A DNA stretch of 9,255 nucleotides from Anaerolineaceae bacterium (lineage in GTDB: Bacteria > Chloroflexota > Anaerolineae > Aggregatilineales > Phototrophicaceae), in NCBI GenBank assembly GCA_020634165.1, contig JACKCF010000014.1, positions 1 to 9,255 on the forward strand. Reading direction: 5' to 3'. Numbering within the stretch: position 1 is the stretch's first letter; every line of letters begins with the position of its first letter. The notes beneath the pieces are model-generated. The model made no database searches and was not told the DNA's origin. It saw nothing but the letters and a program-made list of their open reading frames with translations. Below, in pieces: positions 1 to 6,600 of this stretch. A program made the translations under genes and the position numbers.

Positions 1-34
1 ATCCAATGATGCGGATTGGAAAGTTCATCTTTGA

Positions 35-835
35 TTACGTGGTTAGGTTCGTCACTTGTCGGCGGCGGCCAATAGGTATGCACATAGGGGTAGCCGTAAT
101 CGGATCGACAACTACTTTTGCCTGAAGGCCATAGACCTGCAAAATATTCTGAGGTGTCACGACATCAGCAGGTGCCCCCTTGGCCACAATCTGGCCACCT
201 CGCATGGCGACGATTGTATCCGCATAGCGTGCCGCCTGGTTTAAGTCATGCAATACCATGACAATGGTACGGCCCTGCTCGTTTAGTTCATCCAGCAGAT
301 CAAGCACATCGATTTGATACGCCATATCCAGATATGTAGTCGGTTCATCGAGGAGCAATACATCTGTTTGCTGGGCCAGTGCCATCGCAATCCAGGCACG
401 CTGCCGCTGGCCACCACTTAAAGTATCGACTGGTCGATCCGCAAACATGCTCAGATTAGTCGTTTGCAAAGCAGCCTGGACAACTTTCTCGTCTTCGCGG
501 CTCCACTGCTGTAGCCAGCTTTGGTGAGGATACCGCCCCTGTGCCACCAGCTCATGGACTGTAAGACCTTCCGGTGCTGAGGGAGACTGCGGCAAGATTC
601 CAAGCTTCCTCGCGAGGTCTTTTGCTTTCATGGCATGTACACTCTGTCCATCCAGCAGCACGGACCCACTTACAGGCTTCAAAAGGCGAGAAATCCCCCT
701 TAAAAGTGTGGATTTGCCACAGCCATTTGGACCAACCAGCGCAGTGATCGTGCCTGCATTCATTTCAAGATTCAACTCATGAACGATGATGGTCTTACTG
801 TCATACGTCAGCGACAGATTATTGATGTCGATCAC
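35..835 (-). CDS. Iron-siderophore ABC transporter ATP-binding protein (FecE/FepC/FhuC type)
   Basis: Cytoplasmic ATPase that powers import through the two FecCD-type permeases of this operon. Counting from the GTG at 835 (266 aa, normal for the family), all ABC signatures are intact: Walker A GPNGCGKST at about 35-43, Q-loop Gln near 83, signature LSGGQRQR at about 139-146, Walker B VLLLDEPT at about 159-166 and the H-loop His near 196 in VLHDLNQAARYAD. 'LVAQGRYPHQ' after the Q-loop is typical of the FecE/FepC/FhuC subfamily. The frame can be extended to another GTG at 841, but that codon lies inside the AGGAG ribosome-binding site (845-841), which is ideally placed for the GTG at 835. It is the last gene of the minus-strand operon and is separated from the DUF2218 gene by an intrinsic terminator, so it may be expressed less than the genes before it. 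The exact siderophore cannot be told from the sequence. Confidence 0.95.
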   Translation of the reverse strand: MIDINNLSLTYDSKTIIVHELNLEMNAGTITALVGPNGCGKSTLLRGISRLLKPVSGSVLLDGQSVHAMKAKDLARKLGILPQSPSAPEGLTVHELVAQGRYPHQSWLQQWSREDEKVVQAALQTTNLSMFADRPVDTLSGGQRQRAWIAMALAQQTDVLLLDEPTTYLDMAYQIDVLDLLDELNEQGRTIVMVLHDLNQAARYADTIVAMRGGQIVAKGAPADVVTPQNILQVYGLQAKVVVDPITATPMCIPIGRRRQVTNLTT

Positions 836-840
836 AATCA

Positions 841-845
841 CTCCT
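841..845 (-). promoter_or_regulatory. Ribosome-binding site that decides the ATPase start
   Basis: On the minus strand AGGAG is followed by TGATT and then GTG at 835, a 5-base spacing. The upstream in-frame GTG at 841 overlaps this site and would have the AGGA abutting the start codon. The site begins one base after the T tract of the terminator at 847-882, so termination and translation initiation signals lie side by side. Confidence 0.65.
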
Positions 846-846
846 G

Positions 847-882
847 AAAAAGTGCCTGCCCCAGGCCAACCAGGGCAAGCAC
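847..882 (-). terminator. Intrinsic terminator or attenuator between the DUF2218 and ATPase genes
   Basis: On the minus strand GTGCTTGCCC (882-873) pairs with GGGCAGGCAC (861-852). In RNA this is a continuous 10-bp stem with a single G-U wobble and an 11-base loop, followed directly by TTTTT (851-847). This is the classic Rho-independent layout. It sits within the operon, 33 bases after the DUF2218 stop and just before the ATPase ribosome-binding site. It could attenuate ATPase transcription or protect the 3' end of a binding-protein/DUF2218 message. No obvious competing antiterminator pairing was seen in the short upstream stretch. Confidence 0.75.
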
Positions 883-915
883 ATGTCCTATTATCTAGCT
901 AAGATTTGTGGAACT

Positions 916-1203
916 TTACGATTCATCCACCCATTCAATCGCGGTGATATCCTCACCACTGAAACGAATGAGATGATCACCGATGACATGCTTTATCCGA
1001 TTAAAGTTCTCGTCACCATCAGCCTGGATATCGATCACAAGCGAATCGCTGCTCGCCTGCATCTGGCAATCACCAAAACCAAACTGAACCGTGCCCTGGT
1101 CATCATCATATGTCGCTGTAACTTTACGATCAAAGTGATTGCACAGCGCCTTCATATAGCGTGACGCCTTTTCTGTTTCTACAATTGCATGTGCTTTGTG
1201 CAT
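916..1203 (-). CDS. DUF2218 family protein, siderophore-operon associated
   Basis: Small cytoplasmic protein of 95 aa covering a complete DUF2218 domain. The recognisable family pattern is an early 'SRYMKALCNHFDRKV' (about 14-28), a middle 'GFGDCQMQA' segment and the C-terminal 'HVIGDHLIRFSGEDITAIEW' stretch (about 72-91). There is no signal peptide or membrane segment. Its molecular function is unknown. The family is often found beside siderophore uptake or siderophore-interacting genes, and this copy fits that. The ATG lies 2 bases after the stop of the binding-protein gene with only a weak purine-rich site inside that gene's end, so translation is probably coupled to it. An intrinsic terminator follows, making this the likely last gene of the main transcript. 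A role in ferric-siderophore handling is inferred from position only. Confidence 0.85.
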   Translation of the reverse strand: MHKAHAIVETEKASRYMKALCNHFDRKVTATYDDDQGTVQFGFGDCQMQASSDSLVIDIQADGDENFNRIKHVIGDHLIRFSGEDITAIEWVDES

Positions 1204-1205
1204 GT

Positions 1206-3047
1206 CTATTCGCTTTCAGTCAATGCTGCTTCAACAACATCCAAAACCAGCATGGAAGCAAGTGGGCCGCCACTGCTCGTCCACAGCGAACCATCTACAA
1301 CGACGACATGGTCATTCTGAACGACTTCCAATGCCTGGAAGAGCGGATTTTGCAGAGTATCATTCAGCGCATCGACCGCATCACCTTCGGATTGCAGTGT
1401 TCCAATGAAAGCCCAATCGACATCAAGAATACCGAGAGCCTCCAGACTGAGCGGTGCTGAGTGTGCATGACCTGATTCCAGTTCAGGAATATCTGCGGGT
1501 GATGACATGCCGAGATTGAACAGGACATCGCTCACAAATGTGACCGGTGCCATCACCTGCGGACCTTCTGCGGCCCAACGGGCAACAATGAACTCGCTGT
1601 TCAATGCATCGCCAAGCTCACTTTGAAGTTCAGCAATGCGTGCGTCATAGTCCGCTAAGAAACGATCAGCTTCAGAAGTCATATTCAGAGCATCAGCCAC
1701 TGCGAGAAAGTGTGTTTGCCAGCCACGCCCGTTAACGTAGGTATCGACGGTCGGAGCAATCGCATTTAACTGAGCAAGAACATCAGGATCAGACAAGCCA
1801 GCAGCCAGAATCAGGTCTGGTTCCAGGCCCAGGAGGATTTCCAGATTCGGATTGAAGAAGTCGCCAGCGACAGTCACATCTTCTGACAGGCTATCCGCCA
1901 GATAGCGTGGTGGTGTGGTCTGGCCACGGCCATTGGTGATGCCAATCGGCTCAATGCCGAGCGCCAACAAAGCATCCAAGTCTGAATCCGTAACTGTAAA
2001 AACGCGCTCAGGATTTTCCGGAATGCAAGTGCCTGCAAAAGCGCGGAAACCCTCTTCACAAGCCATTGCTTCACTTTGATCTGAAGGCGGGAACATGGCT
2101 TCCAATTGTGGCAAAGCCGCTGCAAGCGCGTAGGACAGGCTGAGTGGAGAGCTAAAACCAAGTGCGTTCTCTGCTGTTTCATCAAAATAGATGACATGTC
2201 CGGCCTGCACTGCCGCTAGTTGGCTGAAAAGCGGCTGTGCTTCCAGTTCTTCCTGGCCACCTGGAATAAATTGCAGATTGACGATTGCGATAAGGTCCTG
2301 GTCGATAAGGTCCATGCGTTCTTCGCTGATATAGGCATAAAAGGAATCGCCAGCGACTTCCATCAACTCTTCTGGCATGGAGAAGCCAAGGTCCACGAAG
2401 AAGCGACCACGGCTATCTTCGTCGGTGTAATAGCCATATGTGTCTTCTGACCAAAATGAAACAGCAACAGTGTGATCTGCAAACTGAGGGTTGGCTGCCC
2501 GCACGGCAGCAAACTGCCCTTCCACATCGGCAACAAGCGCCTCAGCTTCGGCTGATTTGCCTACTGCCTGCCCGATCAAGAGCGTGATATCCTGCCAGGG
2601 CATCCCAAAGTCGATATAGTCATCCGTCTGGGCGATGGTCGGCGCGATCGTTGAGAGGAATTCATATTCCTCCTGGGTGATGCCGGACGTTACCGCGCTA
2701 ATCAAGTCAGGTTCCAACTCCAAAATCGCTTCATAATTCAAGCTGCCATAAGGCATATTCAGGACGATGGGCTGGTCACCTTCGACGTAGTTATCTGCCC
2801 AGGGGAAGATGGCATCATTTTCGTCGCCATACCAATAACGGACAGCTACAGGCTGTACGCTGAGGGCCAGCAAGAAATCCTGCTCCGTGTAGCCTATAGA
2901 TACCACACGCTGTGGCTGCTCGGTGATAGTGGTGCTGCCAAATTTGTGTTCAATCGTGACAGGAAATACATCCTGCGCGGCAATCGGACTGACCATCATC
3001 AGCATGAGGATGAGGATCATCGGAACCAGAGTACGAATTTTGTTCAT
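1206..3047 (-). CDS. Tandem two-module iron-siderophore substrate-binding protein (Peripla_BP_2 x2)
   Basis: Secreted binding protein that would deliver ferric-siderophore to the FecCD-type permeases. At 613 aa it is about twice the usual 300-350. Residues 1-25 form a signal peptide (Lys/Arg start, hydrophobic core, cleavage near AAQ) with no lipobox Cys. Two class III binding modules follow, about 28-320 and 345-610. They repeat in register: ELEPDLI (110-116) and GLEPDLI (407-413), APTI (135) and APTV (431), GHVIYFD (283) and DHVVVVD (579), a nearly constant offset of about 296. Each module keeps a Glu pair where the family docks on permease arginines (E106/E243 and E403/E536, my alignment by eye). 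The linker holds Cys330 and Cys341, in 'CEEGFRAFAGTCIPENPERV', which looks like the N-terminus of a once separate binding protein. The ATG has a good GGAG site 7 bases upstream. The module sequences differ clearly, so they may bind different ligands. No C-terminal anchor is visible. Confidence 0.92.
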   Translation of the reverse strand: MNKIRTLVPMILILMLMMVSPIAAQDVFPVTIEHKFGSTTITEQPQRVVSIGYTEQDFLLALSVQPVAVRYWYGDENDAIFPWADNYVEGDQPIVLNMPYGSLNYEAILELEPDLISAVTSGITQEEYEFLSTIAPTIAQTDDYIDFGMPWQDITLLIGQAVGKSAEAEALVADVEGQFAAVRAANPQFADHTVAVSFWSEDTYGYYTDEDSRGRFFVDLGFSMPEELMEVAGDSFYAYISEERMDLIDQDLIAIVNLQFIPGGQEELEAQPLFSQLAAVQAGHVIYFDETAENALGFSSPLSLSYALAAALPQLEAMFPPSDQSEAMACEEGFRAFAGTCIPENPERVFTVTDSDLDALLALGIEPIGITNGRGQTTPPRYLADSLSEDVTVAGDFFNPNLEILLGLEPDLILAAGLSDPDVLAQLNAIAPTVDTYVNGRGWQTHFLAVADALNMTSEADRFLADYDARIAELQSELGDALNSEFIVARWAAEGPQVMAPVTFVSDVLFNLGMSSPADIPELESGHAHSAPLSLEALGILDVDWAFIGTLQSEGDAVDALNDTLQNPLFQALEVVQNDHVVVVDGSLWTSSGGPLASMLVLDVVEAALTESE

Positions 3048-3103
3048 GAGTTCACTCCATGAAATCAGGAAATGTGTAAAGGGTTCTATGTTTGCAAAAC
3101 CAA

Positions 3104-4171
3104 TCAGAATGTCGACGCATCTGGCGTTGATGCTGCCCGATACCTAAGGCCAAACACGTCCATAACTTCAGTAACCCACTGTGAGATGCGGCTTTCAGTC
3201 AGTTCCGGCTGATTTATCTCATCAATGGCGAGGCCCATAAACTGGCCATTTTCCAATGCCAGAGATGTACTGAATTCGTAGCCACTGGGATCGGTATAAC
3301 CAACAAGAGTTGCTCCTCTGCGGATAAGTTCATTGCCGAGAATGCCCAACGCATCAAGGAAGTTATCGGGATAACCATATTGGTCGCCGATGCCGAATAG
3401 GGCTATCTTCCGTCCAGTGAGGTCGATACTGTCAAATTGTGGGAAAGCAATCTCCCAATCATCCTGCAACTGGCCAATGTTCCATGTGGAAACACCGAGA
3501 ATCAGATAATCGTATGCCAGCAATTCGGAGAGGTCCTTGACCGTACCAATATTTATGGGAACCAGTGTTTCTCCAGCTAATTGCTGCCAGGTGGCCTGAA
3601 TATCGAAGGCAACTTTCTCGGTGACGCCGGTTGTGCTGCCATAATAGAGGCCAACGTGGTTGGTAGACTCAGCGGCCAGATCGGAATGTAAGCCTTCAAG
3701 GTCAATTGGAGGTTGCAGAAGCTGGGACTTGAGCCATTGTTGAGCGTCCTGCACATCTGTGAAGATGCCCCCATGTGTGCCATACATATAGCGCGCACGC
3801 GATTCAGCAACGACTTGCCAACTCTCCCATTTGCCTGCTTGTGCCCTGGCACTGATAACCCAGGCCGCTTCGGGATCGTAGACATTGGCATAACCAGCCG
3901 TGTTGATTCGGCTAAGGTGTCGGTAGTCACGACGAAATGCGTTGACGAGCCGATTGATCTCTTCAGCTTCGTACTCCTGCTGTGAATGATCGCTTTTGCC
4001 TGATTCCTGTGGTTTATAGGGTTCGTTGACAATCAACACCCCGAAGCGCTCCCCACGTTCAATTCGTGCAACCCAGCGACGCCCTAATTCACGATAATTT
4101 TCCGCAGTATATTCACCAGCCGTGTAGACGATTAGTAACTGTGGATCGGTTTCATCAAAACGAAAAGACAT
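3104..4171 (-). CDS. STAS/SpoIIAA-like domain fused to a long-chain flavodoxin
   Basis: Cytoplasmic protein of 355 aa, about twice a normal flavodoxin. The C-terminal part (about 171-340) is a clear FMN-binding long-chain flavodoxin: phosphate loop GSTTGVTEK at 178-186, the 50s loop with Trp230 in STWNIGQLQDDW, the 90s loop FGIGDQYGYPDNFLDALG with its aromatic residue, and the family's long-chain ending 'GQFMGLAIDEINQPELTESRI'. The N-terminal part (1-150) has no confident match. Its alternating pattern and ending 'GGIFTDVQDAQQWL' recall SpoIIAA-like/STAS proteins, a tentative fold call. A roughly 20-residue polar linker joins the two. The ATG is preceded by AAGGA, which overlaps the end of the permease gene 12 bases away. 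Flavodoxins carry single electrons and often replace ferredoxin when iron is scarce. In an uptake operon it may donate electrons for release of iron from the siderophore, which is inference. Confidence 0.88.
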   Translation of the reverse strand: MSFRFDETDPQLLIVYTAGEYTAENYRELGRRWVARIERGERFGVLIVNEPYKPQESGKSDHSQQEYEAEEINRLVNAFRRDYRHLSRINTAGYANVYDPEAAWVISARAQAGKWESWQVVAESRARYMYGTHGGIFTDVQDAQQWLKSQLLQPPIDLEGLHSDLAAESTNHVGLYYGSTTGVTEKVAFDIQATWQQLAGETLVPINIGTVKDLSELLAYDYLILGVSTWNIGQLQDDWEIAFPQFDSIDLTGRKIALFGIGDQYGYPDNFLDALGILGNELIRRGATLVGYTDPSGYEFSTSLALENGQFMGLAIDEINQPELTESRISQWVTEVMDVFGLRYRAASTPDASTF

Positions 4172-4183
4172 GTCCGATTCCTT

Positions 4184-5233
4184 CTACTGGTTGCGCGTCT
4201 GATAAAGCAAATAGGCGAAGTAGGGTGCTCCGATCATGGCAGCAACCACCCCAACAGGTAGTTCAGAGGGTGAAATAACCCAGCGACCGATGAGGTCTGC
4301 GAGCATCAGGAGGACGCCACCCAGCAAGGCCGCAACGAGAATCAAGCCTTCATGAGAAGGACCCACCAACCGACGTGCTATATGAGGTGCGACCAGCCCC
4401 ACAAAGCCGATTGTTCCAGCGACGGAAACAGATACAGCAGCCAGCGCAACACTGATCCCCAGCAGCACGACGCGCTGAACTTCAACACGAACGCCCAATC
4501 CTCTGGCAATGTCATCACCCAGGTTGAGCGTATTAAGCTGACGGGCCATGAGCACAGCTAGCGTCAGCAGGACAGCCAACCACAGCGCAATCGTATGAAC
4601 ATGCTGCCAATTGCTGCCGTAGACACTACCAGCCAACCATACGCTCGCCTCCTGGACGGCATTGATCTCACCGAATACCAACATCAAATTTGTCAGTGCC
4701 GTCGCTACCGCACCCAATCCAACGCCAACCAGGATGAGCCGTACTGGCGCACTCCCGCCCTTCCAGGCTAAGGCGAAGATGGCAAGCGCCATCAGCAGCG
4801 CTCCGACAAAAGTGGCAATGGGCAGCCATTCCAACGGCACATCGAACCAAACGATTGCCGCTACGGCCACCAACGACGCTCCAGAGGTCACACCCAGGAT
4901 ACCTGGGTCGGCCAGAGGGTTGCGTGTAATGCCCTGGAGAATGGCACCGGAAGTACTGAGGGCAGCACCAACGAAAAATGCGACCAATATGCGTGGTAGG
5001 CGGAACGTGAATACAACCAACTGATGACGACTGTCCCCCGTATCGATACTCAGCAGCGTCCGAAGTACATCCAAGGGGGAAATCTCATATTCGCCATAGC
5101 TCACACTAAGGATGAGAACGGCAATGCCGATGCTCAGCAGCAGCAACAGGACAGGCAGAACGCGCCGATCCTGCTTAAACGAAACGCCGCCAATGCGCCA
5201 TGTGTGCCAGATACTCTTATTGGCTGTATGCAT
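4184..5233 (-). CDS. FecCD-family iron-siderophore ABC permease, second subunit
   Basis: Integral membrane permease of 349 aa, the normal length, with about nine to ten hydrophobic segments. It should pair with the preceding permease to form the channel. Family hallmarks are 'GAILQGITRNPLADPGILG' (about 96-114), 'LGDDIARGLG' (about 238-247), the ATPase-coupling segment 'GTIGFVGLVAPHIARRLVG' (about 273-291) and the C-terminal 'SELPVGVVAAMIGAPYFAYLL'. The frame extends upstream to an ATG at 5251, but the ATG at 5233 overlaps the stop of the upstream gene as TAATG and has AGGTGA 7 bases before it, so I take 5233. The short cytoplasmic head is polar and basic. The flavodoxin-fusion gene follows after 12 bases. 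Confidence 0.94.
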   Translation of the reverse strand: MHTANKSIWHTWRIGGVSFKQDRRVLPVLLLLLSIGIAVLILSVSYGEYEISPLDVLRTLLSIDTGDSRHQLVVFTFRLPRILVAFFVGAALSTSGAILQGITRNPLADPGILGVTSGASLVAVAAIVWFDVPLEWLPIATFVGALLMALAIFALAWKGGSAPVRLILVGVGLGAVATALTNLMLVFGEINAVQEASVWLAGSVYGSNWQHVHTIALWLAVLLTLAVLMARQLNTLNLGDDIARGLGVRVEVQRVVLLGISVALAAVSVSVAGTIGFVGLVAPHIARRLVGPSHEGLILVAALLGGVLLMLADLIGRWVISPSELPVGVVAAMIGAPYFAYLLYQTRNQ

Positions 5234-5246
5234 TAGCTCTTCACCT
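5231..5246 (-). promoter_or_regulatory. Coupled stop/start TAATG with ribosome-binding site between the two permease genes
   Basis: On the minus strand AGGTGA (5246-5241) is followed by 7 bases and then ATG at 5233. The TAA stop of the first permease (5235-5233) shares one base with this ATG. This is a standard translational coupling arrangement that would keep the two permease subunits in equal amounts, and it argues against the longer start at 5251. Confidence 0.7.
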
Positions 5247-6270
5247 TCCATCGCGCCAGATAGACAAAGAAAGGTGCACCAACTAATGCCATAATGACGC
5301 CTACTGGCAGTTCCAATGGGCGAATGATAACGCGCGCGATCAGGTCGCCGCTTACAACGAGCAAGGCGCCCGTCAGGGCACTATATGGCAGAATCCAGCG
5401 GTAATCCACGCCTACAAGAAAGCGCACAATATGCGGCGCAATCAACCCAACGAAGCCTACAGGCCCTGCCAAGGCAACTGCGGCTCCGGCCAGTAGAACC
5501 ACCATCAGCGCTGCTAAGGCTTTTACGATCAGGGTGTTTTGGCCCAATCCAGCAGCGATATCATCGCCCAGGCTAATTGTTGTGATCTGGCGAGCCAGTA
5601 ACAAAGCGCCAACCATACCGACGAACATCCAGGGAGCTGTTTGCAGCAATAAGGGGAAATCGCGACCGGCAAGCGAGCCAACGGTCCAGAACCGTATTTG
5701 ATCGAGAGTGTCACGATTCGTAATCAGAATGGCTGTTGTAAACGAAGCGACAAAGGCTGTAATAACGACTCCGGCTAAGGTCAGGCGGAGTGGGGTTGCC
5801 CCACCGCGGCCCATTGATCCCAGGGAGTAGACTGCGACTGCGGCCACTGTCGCACCCACCATGGCAAAACCCGCGTAAGCTGATAGCGGAATCGCTCCAA
5901 GGATGTTCACGCCAAGCACCACAGCAAACGCTGCGCCGGCATTCACCCCCAGTAACCCAGGAGATGCCAGTGGATTGCGCGTTACACCCTGCATGATTGC
6001 GCCAGCCGTCGCCAGGGATGCACCAACGATTGCACCAGCCAGCACTCGTGGCAGGCGCACGGTTTGGATGATCAGGTGCTCGAAAATGCTTTCGTCATAA
6101 TGAAACAACGCATCGACGACTGTATTTGAGGGTATATCGGCTGCTCCAAACATCATGCCGCCTATCAGCACGACCATTAGAAGCAAGCCCCCAATTAGAA
6201 GTCCTAATAAGAGTGAAGATCGTTTGCTGGACCGCACGTTTCTTGCAGCGATGCTAGAATTCGATGTCAT
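5233..6270 (-). CDS. FecCD-family iron-siderophore ABC permease, first subunit
   Basis: Integral membrane permease of 345 aa. From the ATG at 6270 the first 22 residues are polar and rich in Ser and Arg, then hydrophobic segments run to the end. Hallmarks are 'GAIMQGVTRNPLASPGLLG' (about 90-108), 'LGDDIAAGLG' (about 234-243), the coupling segment 'GPVGFVGLIAPHIVRFLVG' (about 269-287) and 'PLELPVGVIMALVGAPFFVYL' near the C-terminus. It is similar in plan to the next permease but clearly diverged, as expected of a heterodimeric FecC/FecD or FepD/FepG pair. A TTG at 6285 would add five residues. Neither start has a clear ribosome-binding site, and the ATG is chosen because it is the stronger codon. 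It is the first gene of the uptake operon, facing the formate dehydrogenase gene across a shared regulatory region. Confidence 0.93.
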   Translation of the reverse strand: MTSNSSIAARNVRSSKRSSLLLGLLIGGLLLMVVLIGGMMFGAADIPSNTVVDALFHYDESIFEHLIIQTVRLPRVLAGAIVGASLATAGAIMQGVTRNPLASPGLLGVNAGAAFAVVLGVNILGAIPLSAYAGFAMVGATVAAVAVYSLGSMGRGGATPLRLTLAGVVITAFVASFTTAILITNRDTLDQIRFWTVGSLAGRDFPLLLQTAPWMFVGMVGALLLARQITTISLGDDIAAGLGQNTLIVKALAALMVVLLAGAAVALAGPVGFVGLIAPHIVRFLVGVDYRWILPYSALTGALLVVSGDLIARVIIRPLELPVGVIMALVGAPFFVYLARWKVKS

Positions 6271-6298
6271 TCGTAAATGTGCCAACCACTTGCGGAGT

Positions 6299-6349
6299 TA
6301 CATCACAGTAATGGTCATGATGCTATTGGAAAGTGATGTAGATGTCTAC
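6299..6349. repeat. Adjacent inverted repeats upstream of the uptake operon, possible operator
   Basis: TACATCAC at 6299-6306 and GTGATGTA at 6333-6340 are perfect 8-bp inverted copies separated by 26 bases. A second dyad overlaps the right arm: GTAGA (6338-6342), TG, TCTAC (6345-6349), perfect over 5+5 bp with a 2-base centre. A TCATGA palindrome (6315-6320) lies near the centre of the first. They begin about 30 bases upstream of the permease ATG at 6270, where an operator for the minus-strand operon would be expected. The sequences do not match the standard Fur or DtxR boxes. They could bind an unrecognised regulator or be chance. Confidence 0.45.
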
Positions 6350-6596
6350 GAAGGCGGTTAATGGGAGAATTTCAGAGAAAAATCTTCGTATTTCTATAAG
6401 GAAGTTCTAGCCGAAACACTGTTCAAAATTGTAAGAAACCTGGCGAAAAGGTCTATTTACCGAAGTTAAACGAAAGTCATTTGCAGGTTATGGATGTTAA
6501 GTGAGCATGGCCATCAAATGGTGCTATGTCTCCTGCTGGCATCTTGCCCATTGGTCCGCTAGAATGAACAGAAAGATTACTTTTTGGTACTTAATT

Positions 6597-6600
6597 GAGG
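6597..6600 (+). promoter_or_regulatory. Ribosome-binding site for the formate dehydrogenase gene
   Basis: GAGG ends exactly at the base before ATG 6601 and lies 6 bases before GTG 6607. Normal spacing favours the GTG, while codon strength favours the ATG. The two starts differ by only two residues. Confidence 0.45.

Noticed and set aside
2..20. Inverted repeat TCCAAT / ATTGGA with a 7-base loop just after the ATPase stop, possible operon terminator
   Set aside because: The stem is only 6 bp and AT-rich, and any T tract would lie outside the window, so it cannot be judged.
883..1460. Plus-strand open frames opposite the DUF2218 gene and the 3' end of the binding-protein gene
   Set aside because: They are antisense to well-supported genes, show no family features and have low-complexity translations typical of shadow frames.
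6311..6329. Fur-box-like AT-rich palindrome around TCATGA
   Set aside because: It matches the Fur consensus GATAATGATAATCATTATC too poorly on both arms to be called a Fur site.
6311..6361. Sixteen-codon open frame in the divergent region, possible leader peptide
   Set aside because: Its nearest GGAG is about 13 bases away, it has no regulatory codon run, and it overlaps the inverted repeats. Chance is the simpler explanation.
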